Positions 11,797 through 22,253 of a stretch of DNA of 64,000 bases are shown piece after piece. Every line of letters starts with the position of its first letter. The first letter of the stretch is position 1. The notes beneath the pieces were generated by a model. That model worked only from the letters and a program-made list of their open reading frames with translations. It had not been told where the DNA came from and made no database searches. Source of the DNA: Evernia prunastri (Eukaryota; Ascomycota; Lecanoromycetes; Lecanorales; Parmeliaceae); assembly GCA_003184365.1 (NCBI GenBank), contig NKYR01000014.1, positions 186,001 through 250,000 of the forward strand, written 5' to 3'. The translations under genes and the position numbers were made by a program.

Positions 11797-12883
11797 TCAT
11801 TTGGCTATTTCCAAATATTTGGGCTCGCCATTGCAGTGGGTTTTGAGCGCGGCGTCAATTGTGCATTGAATAGCACAAGCACTTGGAGGAAAGAATCTTC
11901 TGTGCATTGTTGGGTGTTTCAAGTGTAGATGTTTACGTTGTAGTTGCAGCCTTCATATAGCAAGTGACTTACGGCAATCAATATCGTATAGGTGTGGGAC
12001 AAAGAAGTCCCTCCCCCGCGTATCAAAGATTTCCAACCGGTTGCCACGAGGACTAACTAAATGTCTGCCGCATTCCAAGTACAGGGTCCCACGAAGTGGT
12101 AGAACGCTACAACCTATGAAAACCAGCGAGGCCCTGTAGATATCATCAGAATGTCGGTTCGGATTGTTAACATGTCTACCCTAATGTATCCATTTTGCGA
12201 TTGGAGGCAACCAGAGTCTTGCCCTCGGTTTCTGTATATACCTTGTTCTTGATGACCACCCCCCAACACTCCGGCTTCGCCACCGTTCAATGTCGCTGAG
12301 AATACCTACCTTATGCAATGAGATATTTTGGTGTGAGACTTCAGTGACCTCTGTAGCCTCTGTTACTGTTGTAGGATTAGCTCCAAGCTTAAATTCTTAG
12401 TGTACCCGCTCGTCAAACGGTGTACCTTATGATGGTCCCCGTGTACCTTAAAAGTAGGCAGCTGTGCTGTGACCTAAAGTACCCTTAGACTTTCTAATCA
12501 AGTAGCTTGGAGATGAGGCTTTGGTGGAAGGCTACATGATACATGCAACCAACTGCAAGTCTGCAACTTGTGATTCATCTTGCCTTGCCTTGCCTTCCTT
12601 TTCATTATTCATTATATTATAGCAGCCTCAAATTTGCATGCCTACACATCTCATCCATCCATCCATCCATCCATCCATCCCTCTCCATACTGAAATTCAG
12701 ATTCCTTTCCAAAATTGTATTACTTTACTCTGTCAAACTGTGAAACCATAAGGTACAGACAAGCTTCTTGCCTAGCTTGATGCCCACTTTACCTACTCTA
12801 CTTCATCTCTTCTCATCTCTTCTCACTTGGAGAAGGTGCTATCCCTACTCTCCCGTGTCACTTGAATCTGCAGGGTTACCACC
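11797..12883. other. Intergenic: 3' flank of MINDY gene and promoter of the pseudo-USP gene
   Basis: No gene seen. It contains a TCCA tetranucleotide repeat (12652-12681) and, before the next start, a pyrimidine-rich leader with repeated CATCTCTTCT (about 12806-12830) that is likely 5' UTR. Confidence 0.55.
12652..12681. repeat. ATCC tetranucleotide microsatellite
   Basis: About seven ATCC units in a row, about 200 bp upstream of the start at 12884. Confidence 0.9.
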
Positions 12884-15800
12884 ATGGATTTAGCATCCAT
12901 GAGTGGTACCGACCCTCCTCAGTCATCAGATAATACCCACTCTGCCCACCCTTCGCCGAACATTCCCTCCACCTCACACCATCGAAGACACATCCGCTAC
13001 GCTACACCAGAGACCTCAGACTCACCTCCGCCCCAATTCATCCTCGAAGCCGCCCTGACCAGCGCCAGAAACAACAGTGCCCCGCCCACCATTCCGCCGT
13101 CCATGGCCTCAACCAGCCAGCAACATCGAAGCAGCAGTCCAGAGTTTGCGCCCGACTCCGAGGGGCAAGACCATGATAGAATGGAAATGGATGACGAGAG
13201 CGACGAGTCAGACTCCGATGTTGACGACCATACCCCAGAGCATGAGTCACGGGATGCAGAAATGGAGACTGCACCTCCACCTCCACCAGAGGCTGAAGTG
13301 ATGGATACATCTCCAGACCATCACTCAGACCCAAGACATCCCGATCTCGGACGGCCACTTACCAGTATAGTCATACAGACCAACCCAGAGACCGGCGAAT
13401 CCACTGCCCTACGCGTTGTTACTATCCCCGCTCCTGACACTATTCTAAGTCCTTTACAATCAAGGGAACAGGCCATTCTTGATGCCCAGGATGCAAGGGT
13501 AGTAGCTGCGGAAAGGGAGTTGGCAGACTTACGTCGAAACGACCAACGGGACCGAGCTAGAGCCAGAAGATTGGCACGCGAAGTGGATGATGTGCCCGAA
13601 GGGGTCGGAGAAGACAGCGATGATTCAACCGACGAAGAAGAGCATCCGTATTGGACGAATCTCAGGGAAGATGAATCATCCCCAGATGAGCAGGAGCTCC
13701 AGGAGATTGAAAAGTTGATCGAATTCAGTGCGCTTGACCACGACCACTGGGAGCAGGTAGCGTATCAATCGCTCAATGATCCAGAGTACGTTCCTGCGCA
13801 GTCAGGACGGATTACTTGGACCGTACAAGGGGTACGTGGAACCCCCGAGAGACCCAACAGAGAGACCATCATGAGGTCTCCATCCGTTCTTATAGATGGG
13901 TACTATTGGAACGTCAAATACTACCCTCGCGGAAAAGAAGGTACTGATCATATGAGCATCTACATTGAATGCTCACCGACACCGTATGAGGAGGCGGAAC
14001 ACCAAGCAGACGGTCCTATAATATCAAAGGCAGCGCCGATTGTGGACCAAGAGTCGACTACTGTGGAAGAGAATCACCATGACGCAGCCGCACCCGCGTC
14101 TGCGTCACAGTCTCTTGATAATGCGGCAGTCCCAAATGCATCAGAGGAAGACGCCGGTTCCACCCCTACCCCACCCAAGGAAAGAGATACCGAAGAACAA
14201 AAGCCCTGGGGGGTGGCTGCGCAAGTAAGCTGCATTATCTACAACCCTGACGAGCCACGAGTCTATGTCCATGACAAGGGCAGTCATCGCTTTTATCAGG
14301 ATAATCCAGAGTATGGATGGGTTCGTTTTAATGGGGAAGGGTCGGATACACTTCCGTGGGAAGAGATACACAAGCGACGGCGGCTGAAACGGCAAGCACT
14401 GCTCCGCAACGATACCCTCTCATTCACGGTCTATATTCGTACCGTTGAGGACCATACCAAGGCCTTGTGGTGGAGCCCTCCTCACGACAAGCCCAGATGG
14501 AACAGCTTGGCAATGACCGGTATTAGACCATTCGAGTGCCAGGAATACCAGTCAAGTGCCATGATTGCTGCTCTATCGGCATGGTTGCACCTCATCCCGG
14601 TGGTCGATATCATTCGCACCAACCACATACCACATCCCGTTCTGGAGCCGGAGACACGGATAAGACCAGTGCTTGAGGAACTTCAAGAAATTCTTAGCGA
14701 GAACTCGAATCTATTCAGTCCTGCTGATAGTGCTCTTTCTTTGTCGCACCTTGTGAGAAGTTTGAACTTTTATGGCGCGGAAGTGGACCGCAAAATGGAT
14801 GTGGTAATGATTTGGGAGACGTTACGGCGCATTATCAATTTCGAGCTCTCGGGTTCTCACACGGTAGAAGATGCGAATAGGCATACTAGCGATCACTTCA
14901 AAGAGATACTGCTTCTGAAACAGCCAGATCTCATGGACAAAGACGAATCCGCTAGCAAATACGAGAGCCTCGGTAGGGAACACCACTTTGATATCTTAGA
15001 CTCGGAACCTCAGAGCGTCACGGAAACCTTGAGCAAAGCTTCTCAAGGTCCAGCCAATTCTTTCAGAGTGTGGCAAAGTTTTGCAGGGCAACATCAGGAA
15101 CCTTCAGAGAGTCCTTCGATCTTGCAGGTCGAATTACATCGGCAAGACTTTGACAGTGTAGCTAGGAAATGGAAGAAACTCACTCATCGAATCAAGATCG
15201 ACGAAGAATTGACGTTCAAGCGGGGGCAATACAGCCTCTACGGCATTGTTGTGCACTCCGGCGGTTTGGAGTCAGCCGAGTACTACTCCGTCATACGGCC
15301 CGAGGGACCTGGAACAAGATGGCTTAGATATGCCGATGAGAGCAGTTCCAAAGGAGTCACCATACTGACAAAAAAGCAAGCTATCGATGCTCACGAAGGA
15401 GGTGGCGCGAAGGCAGACAGAACAGCGGCAGTTGCTTATGTTGTCCTCTATGCACGTACCGACATAATCTCTCGTATCCTCTGCACTCCTTTCCATCGCG
15501 ATGAGACGCAAATGACAGACTTCGACCACGCACAAGAGCTTCCAGACGCAGCGAGTGGTATAGTGACAGATGGCAAAGATGCTGAGCACGAGGTTCCCGT
15601 CTACGTGCATAGTCATAAGCTCTTTGAGGGGTACTCAGGCCGAGGGATATTTGATCCATGGTCCCGAGAGCAGACAAACGGACATAAACACACGTTTACC
15701 GCCTCGACGACACTTCGACAGGTGAAAAAATATCTGGAGGACGACGTATTGGGGCTCGTGCCAGATGAAGTCAGCTTGGAACTGTGGCCACTCGACACAA

Positions 15801-17122
15801 GAATCTCGTGTACGCCAAATGCCTATGCGAAACTCCTCTCATTCAATGAGCATAGCGAGGAGGAATTGGGTGACATGCTTCACCATAGCGGTGGCTGTCG
15901 ATTCTGGACGGCGCTCAAGGCAACCGATCCTGTCATCGCGGCCAACTTTGGGCTGCCTGGCCCATCGCCAGCCCCAGAACGAATCGAGCGAGCCCAGTCA
16001 GACTCAAGATCTAGTGCTCGATTTTCAGCTACAAGCGCAGTTGGTGAGCCAGCTGGCCAAACATCTGGGGAAGTAGATGGCGGAGATTTAGGTCACGGTG
16101 ATACTGAAATGGACGAAGCCTCAAGTGGGGCTCTCGAAACTCCGAACGCTAGTGACTCCGAGATCGTCGAGCCTCCTACGTTTTCACATCCCAAGGCAAT
16201 CTACTTCTTCGTCAAACTTTTCGATGCCGAGATGCAAAGCCTCCGTGGTGTAAGTAGTCACTTTGTCAGGCGTGATGCGAAGATTTCGGAGGAGGCCAAA
16301 CGACTGCTAAAGGTGGACTTGAGCGAAGAGTGGGATTTTTATCACGAGCGACACTTAAAACTTGGGCGTAAAGACCTAGTGAGCGATCACGAGACGTTCG
16401 AATATCGATTCGGCGACATTGGTGGAGACGGCAATATAATCATCGCGCAGCGCCGTCCCCCTAAAGACAAGTATGCGTTCTTGCCATCCGTAATTTGAGA
16501 ATTTTCTGACTTGTCGTTCAGGGAAACGGATACGGTCATGATCAAGGGCTCGGTCAGGTCTCTTGAGGCTGAGGGCAAGTGTGCTAATCCCATCGACTTT
16601 TTCCTGTACCTTCGCGGCCTCGACAACCCCTCGTACTTCCGCGACAAAGCCAACAGCTCCTATTTCGGCAGCGGCTACAGAGCCCACTCCCTCAAAGGCG
16701 GCCGGGCCCACGGCAACGGAGTCCTGATTCCCCTATCCGGCGATGCTTACAGCGGCGAGTTTGTCGCAGGCAGGAAATGTGGCCAAGGTATCATGAGATA
16801 TGCCAACGGCGACAGCTACGAGGGTGAATGGGCAGCCGACGAGCCTAACGGTCAGGGTCGAATGGAATACGTCAAACATGGCAATGTCTACACCGGCGGA
16901 TTCAAGAAGCGGAAACGCTTCGGGTCGGGAACGATGGTGTTCAAACGTGCAGACGAGGAAGATTTTTTCTGCCACATATGCTGGGAGAATGAGATCAATG
17001 CCGTCTTCTTACCATGTGGGCATCTGAGTGCGTGTGAGGAGTGTGCGAGGCAGATGCAGAACCACGACTGCCCGGTTTGTAGGAAGACTGTCAAGCAAGT
17101 GGTGAAGGTTTGGAAGGTGTGA
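12884..17122 (+). CDS. USP7-like pseudo-deubiquitinase fused to MORN repeats and a RING finger (candidate E3 ligase)
   Basis: Model: join(12884..16470, 16522..17122), 1395 aa; the 51-nt intron (GTATGC...TTCAG, CTGAC branch) joins two frames that would otherwise look like two genes. Domains: disordered acidic N-terminus with a short coiled coil; MATH-like domain about 309-530 (ITWTVQG, SIYIECS, DTLSFTVYIR); USP fold about 546-860, starting GIRPFECQEYQSSAM and with the His box GIVVHSGGLESAEYYSVIRP; Ubl-like region 905-1012 (VSLELWPLDTR); second Ubl-like region 1101-1195 (FFVKLFDAEMQSL). This is the order of human USP7. The catalytic Cys position is Glu554 and the catalytic His position is Glu799, so hydrolase activity is not expected. 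MORN repeats follow at about 1262-1335 (YSGEF, YEGEW, YTGGF) and a C3HC4 RING at 1346-1384 (CHIC, CGHLSACEEC, CPVC), similar to IAP/MDM2-type RINGs. Inferred role: ubiquitin ligase using a substrate- or ubiquitin-binding USP7 scaffold. The MATH/Ubl calls rest on pattern resemblance; the RING and MORN calls are firm. Confidence 0.82.
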
Positions 17123-17993
17123 TCTGGAAAGGTGTGATGTTGGAAGTCCATATCTTCACCTAGCATTACTCAATTTTTCCTTTTTTAACATTCGGGCATG
17201 AAGAGAATGAAATTATGATTGTGCATGAGATTGATTTGAATAGCGGGAAAGAGGGACAGGGGGGGCGGTGTTTTATTCATAGAGGCTTCTTTCTGATGAT
17301 GGATGGATGAATGGATAGAATGCGTTTCTGTATCATTACATTACATACAGCACGCCCCCAAGTCCTGCGGGACAAAGCCGATCTTTTTCTATCCTAGGGG
17401 CCAGCAGCATAGCATAATAAAGGAAGGCGGCTCTCATGTTCTCCACTCAGATTGAAATCCGGTTTGACTACTCATTCATCTCACTCTTTGGCCCCCCGCG
17501 TCCCCACAGACGACATTGTAGTCTAGTCTCAATGTCTACCGAAGTCTGCTTGCTTGCCTGCTTGTATTGCTTGTGTGCACGCTGAGCAGCCGTGTGCTTA
17601 GATAGCTCTGTGATAGATCTTGCGACTCTTCCTATCCTTTTCCTCTCCTCACCTCACTATAGCCCATATATACGAATATACACCCGTCCGACAATCTCCG
17701 CATCGCCTCGTCGGTTCCGTACTCGAAGATTTTCCACACGGCGCCGGTGCGTCGCCCTTGTAATCAGGGGTGGGGAAAGCCTCGCTGCTTCCTTCGAGCT
17801 GCAGTGCTTTTTGATGGTTTGGATTTTTAATCCGCACGTAGGAAGGCAGGTGGGCAGGCAGGCGGGCAGGCGCTTGCCTGTATATATGTCGATATATCTG
17901 ATTGACTCTGTAATTCTTTGCTTGCTCCCCCTCTCTCTATTTTTTTTGTTTTCTTTCTGTGGGGGGAAATCTGGTCGAGATATAGCACCCGAT
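17123..17993. other. Intergenic region between convergent genes
   Basis: No gene seen. It is the 3' flank of the pseudo-USP/RING gene and of deoxyhypusine synthase. It contains short low-complexity tracts (GGCAGGCAGGCGGGCAGGC near 17851, a T8 run near 17940). The 172-codon open frame across 17592-18110 overlaps the DHS 3' exon antisense and has no domain. Confidence 0.5.
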
Positions 17994-19279
17994 TCAATCC
18001 TGCCGGTCCTTCTGCCTGGCTTTTGCAAAGGTGGCGGCTACGATGAGCGGGAAGACGACTGTGGCTTCGGCGTATACCTATGGCGGTGCCCCAGTTGGGT
18101 TGTGTGTTAGTCTGCTCTGGTCTGGTCTGTTTTGTTGTTTTGTTTCGTTGCCCTGACATGCAGAAAGCAGAGGAAGGAGGGAGGAGGGATGGAGTGAGGG
18201 TGTTGGGAGACATAAAGAGTGAATATATTTGCACGTACCTTCACACTGTCACCCCCAACCTTGATCTTTCCCCAACTGACCGCCTCATCCGGCCGGGCCC
18301 CGGCATCGCTGCCGTCAAACTCCTGCGCCGTGTTCACATACACGGCGCTCTCGGCGCCGTTGCGCATCAGGCACGCGTTGGCGATATGATGCTTGACCAA
18401 GCCGCCGCCGAGGACGATCATGCCAGCGCGGGCGGCGTTCATGGCGATGTCGTTGAGGGCGCGGATGTCGCGGGTGATGGAGATGTCGAGGACGGCCGGG
18501 GCGGAGCGAAAGGTGTGGAAGTAGAGCATGTCGCCGAGGGAGCCGTCGGTGAGGGCGGGGCAGAAGACGGGGATGGCGTTGCGCTGGGCCCAGTAGAGGA
18601 TGGAGGACTCGTCGGCGATCTCGGCGCCGAGGCGGGCGATGACGGCGCTGGGCGTCCAGACGAGGCGCTCCGGGTCGGACCCGGACCCGGCGGCGGTCCG
18701 CTTCGACGAGGCTTCCTGCTCGGCGAGCATGGCGTCGAGGATGGGGACGACCCAGTCCTCGAAGGCGCAGTAATTGCTGTTAGGCACGACGAGGTTGCCG
18801 ATGCGGTTCATGCCCCGGGCGCGGAGGGCGGCGCCGTCCGCCGCGAAGGAGGAGAGGTAGGTGGGCGCGAGGCACTTGATCAGGTCCTCCTCGACGCCGC
18901 CGGCCGTGGTCACGACGACGGAGACGTGCCGGTGCTGGACGAGGTAGCGGAGCGTGGCGCGCAGGCCCGACGAGACGAGGTTGGACGTGTAGCCGAGGAA
19001 GACGGTCGTCTTGGCGCCCGTCTCCGGGTCCCGGTAGCTCCGCATGTCGTTGATGATGCGGACGGCGTCGGCGACGGCGCTGGCTTGGAAGCCCGCGGAG
19101 GCCATGTCGGAGACGAGCTCGGCGGCGGTGATGTCGCGGTCGGCGTAATCGTCGAACTCGACGCCGGAGACTGGGTGCGCGTCCGTGGGGACGGGGGCGG
19201 AGGGTTTGAGGACGGCGTCGGTGGAGAGGGGTGGGGCTTGGGCGGTCGGTGTTTCGCTGTTGGTGGTCGTTGGTGCCAT
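17994..19279 (-). CDS. dys1: Deoxyhypusine synthase
   Basis: Model: complement(join(17994..18077, 18239..19279)), 374 aa, close to the usual 350-370. The enzyme uses NAD and spermidine to convert one Lys of eIF5A to deoxyhypusine, the first step of hypusine formation, as a cytosolic homotetramer. Signature blocks are present: FLGYTSNLVSSGLR, HVSVVVTTAGGVEEDLIKCL, GNLVVPNSNYCAFEDW, PVFCPALTDGSLGDMLYFH, GGGLVKHHIANACLMRNGA, NTAQEFDGSDAGARPDEAVS and WGKIK, with the catalytic Lys at about residue 338. The 161-nt intron lies between Lys and Val; the last exon gives VYAEATVVFPLIVAATFAKA, the normal family ending. Met at 19279 was chosen (ACCATGG context) over the longer upstream frame, whose extra 30 residues are basic and not family-like. 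Codon use is strongly G/C-ending, unlike the neighbour on the left. It is divergent from the ammonium transporter across 3 kb. Confidence 0.94.
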
Positions 19280-21374
19280 GGTCTCTGGCGGTTTTGAATC
19301 GTGACAATGGCCTTGTTCCCTTTGTTTTTGATTTCTTGATCTTTCCTTTTTGATGTTATGGGAAGTCAAACCCTGGTTCTTATTATATCTCGAGATGAAG
19401 AAGATGTTGCAGCAGAGACTGAACGCTCGTTGTTCCCACCAGAATTAAAGATGAGCAGCCTAAAGGTTTCCCCTGGTCGTTGATAGTAGATTTGAGGGAG
19501 ATTTGGGCAATAATTCACTGATCATCATATCATCCGAAGTGCTACACACGGTCCCATTCTCTCCAGAAACAAGGACAGTAAGACTCAGCAGGGGCTAATG
19601 GATATGCTATCTTTGACTATGATCAAGGCAGCTGCAAGCTTCACTGGCTCCCCTCTCGTCTCTCGTCTCTTGCTTTTTCGAAGTATAACCTTTGGTTGTT
19701 GATGAGTATAGATGTTGGTTCTCTCTACGGTAATTCTCTGACACGGAAATTTTGATACCCTGACCGAAAGGGTTTAGCCCTGCGGCAGCACCCAAAATAG
19801 GTCAAGCGCTTTCTCCGCATTTCTCCAACCCGGTGCAAATTCAACCTGGTTTTTACCTTTTCTCTTCTAGCTACCTATTTGGGTCTTCCTGCTGCTTCAG
19901 TCTAGAGTATTGATAGGTTGATGCTGTCAACCTGTCACGTCTGGCCTTGGTGGCCTCTCTTCTCGGTCGTGCGTGCACCTTACAGCTGCAGCCTTTTACA
20001 TCTCTATTCGTCCGGATTCTTTCCCGCTCGGACCTGCATCTTATCGCAAGGTACTCAAAGCCACCCAAAATATTGTTTGCTAGGTCTACAGTGTTTGCTT
20101 TCTATCTGTCTGCTTCCTCGTGGAGCCAAGAAATGCAGGCAACTCGGCACCCTTCACAAGTAGCGGTCTTGAACTCGAACAGCGCCAAAAGAGCACTCGT
20201 CGTTTGCGAGATATAGGCCGGGTTGCCGCCGTGTATCCTGCTTTTTCAACGCTCGATCTGAGAACCTGCAGTACACTAAAGCTTGGGTTGGCTCGGGGCC
20301 TGATGATGCTAAGGTATTTAGATCCCTGGAGAAGATTTTGATAGGCGCGCCAGCTGGTGCGATATGCCAAAAAGCAAATATTCCCCGATTTCCCAAGTGG
20401 GGAATTCCAACGTCAATTGTCTAACACAGGTGCAGGGCGCTGCATCTGGCCGGATTGTGCGACTTCTGGAGGACTCTATCCACCGTCAGGTTGGCATAAG
20501 AAATCAATAATGCCAAGCGAGTCCAGAGACCAAATAATAATTTGATGGACCCCCAACTCTCGGGGCGCTTAGATATGTCTAGGTGAGAGCACGTCTCTGA
20601 ACGGCTCTCCTTGTTGGATCGTCATCCGAAGGAAACACCGGACATGGTAAAGCTAACGTATGTACGATCGGGTGAGGTATGTAGCAAGCGATACATATGA
20701 CTTAGCTCACCGGTTGCGCCTGGCTGTAAAAGTGGGCATATGGAGCAAGCTATCGCTAGCGAGCTGCTGATTCTGGAAGACTTGCCAGTCTTCACATTAT
20801 CCCTCAGTCCATGTTTCATCGGGCTATTGACCAGCAATGCTCATTAAGGATATTCGCCTACGTATTGTATTCATGCTGCAGCCTTGCCGTGTCCGAGCAA
20901 ATCCTTCCGCACGAGAGCACCAAGTCGGGACTCGAGTGCATCTTACCAGGCTGTAAGAATTGCTAATGCCAAGAGGAGAGGTGGTTGTCAGCCTCGGGTA
21001 AGCGGCCGGCCTTGGGGAATGGGAAACGGGTTTTCCATGCATCTGGGCTTGAAGTATGCGGGAGAGCTGATGCAGTCACCACTCACCAAGAGTGATGAAG
21101 CTACTAGGTACTTATTATTGATTCCCTTTGCCTTAGCGCATCGCATTTTTTTATTTTTGGTGGAAATGATGAGTAAGAAATAATTCGCTTGTGCATTTCA
21201 AGAGTGGTGGAGACTTGGACAAAGGTATGAAGAATTGGTGAGTTGAAAAGAAAGCTGTTAGCTACATGTTATATTTGTTTGCTTGGTTGTTTGATTACTT
21301 GGTTGTTAAGGCCGGATTTGTGCATTTGTTGACAGTGAGATGTGGAGAAAAGATGATTGGTGTAAAAGAAGTCT

Positions 21375-21381
21375 CTTATCA
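21375..21381 (-). promoter_or_regulatory. GATA-factor (AreA/Nit2-type) site
   Basis: CTTATCA, that is TGATAAG on the other strand, matches the HGATAR core bound by the nitrogen regulators AreA/Nit2. It is about 870 bp upstream of the ammonium transporter start. Such short motifs occur by chance, so the context is the main support. Confidence 0.35.
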
Positions 21382-21923
21382 ACGCACCATGTGAGGATCA
21401 AGTACTTTATGCCGCACTCCCGTTGAAAGTGGCGCCATTGAATTTGTTGCTTTACTGCTTACACTTTAAATACCTTACTTATGCGTCGTCTCACTTAAGG
21501 ATTTTCTGGTGGGGGTTCAAGCAACTCTTTTCAAGGTGGGTTCCTTTGATTCCTTTGAATCCTTTGTCAACAGTTTCACTCCAAGTGATTGGATTCTTCG
21601 CGTGGATCCGGTAACGTCCGTGGCACCCTGCATCTTTCTGCATATCCTTGCATATTCTTGCATATTCCTACTGCACGCATCAGCCGTGTAGCGGCAAGGC
21701 TCGGCTCCGTCTCACCAATTCCTACAGAACAGTACTCTTCTACCTAATCCTTGCCAATCTTGACCTCTTGGCCCTCTCGCATCCGCCTGGTCTCATCATT
21801 TGATCCCCATCGTCAAAAGAATGCAACATAACTAAAAAGCAATCACCATCCCTTTCGTCTAATCTGCGTTTCTGATTGCTTGCGGCGCCCATCTTGAACA
21901 ATGCTACCGTGCAAACAAAGCAC

Positions 21924-21929
21924 TGATAA
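21924..21929 (+). promoter_or_regulatory. GATA-factor (AreA/Nit2-type) site
   Basis: TGATAA matches HGATAR and is about 325 bp upstream of the ammonium transporter start, a plausible distance for nitrogen-repressible control. Confidence 0.4.
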
Positions 21930-22253
21930 CGCTAATGCCTCTCATTCGTCCTCACCGAGTCCCCCAGCATAGGTGGTACCTCCGCCGGTACATCTTACAT
22001 TCCCCTGGAAAACTATATCTTACACGCCTCACATAAAAAAAAGGACGCGGCCGCGGACCCTTGTTGATGATGACTGATTATTGACTGCAGCTTCCAGGCC
22101 AGACGGCCATCTGGGCGCTATATAGTCCTGCAGGGTCCCTTTGACACGCGGAAATACATCGCATAACAATTTTTCTTTTGTACCGACCGACCCTCTTCCA
22201 CACAACAACAACCTCCCCCACAGCCTTTCTCAAATCCCAACCCTACCAAAACC

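Larger units (their letters stand above)
19280..22253. other. Long intergenic region between divergent DHS and ammonium transporter genes
   Basis: About 3 kb with no supported gene. Open frames are under 100 codons, on both strands, with no domain. GC varies; the centre (20.3-21.7 kb) is more AT-rich. Two HGATAR sites lie upstream of the transporter (21375-21381 and 21924-21929). TGCATATTC/CTTGCATAT units repeat near 21640-21668. Confidence 0.5.

Noticed and set aside
16471..16521. Two separate genes (a 1204-codon and a 203-codon frame) at the pseudo-USP locus
   Set aside because: GTATGC donor, CTGAC branch and TTCAG acceptor give an in-phase joint, and the second frame has no own promoter space (12 bp).
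18080..19297. 405-codon open frame on the + strand over deoxyhypusine synthase
   Set aside because: Antisense shadow: composition is Gly/Asp/Val/Arg periodic, caused by GC-rich codons of the real minus-strand gene.
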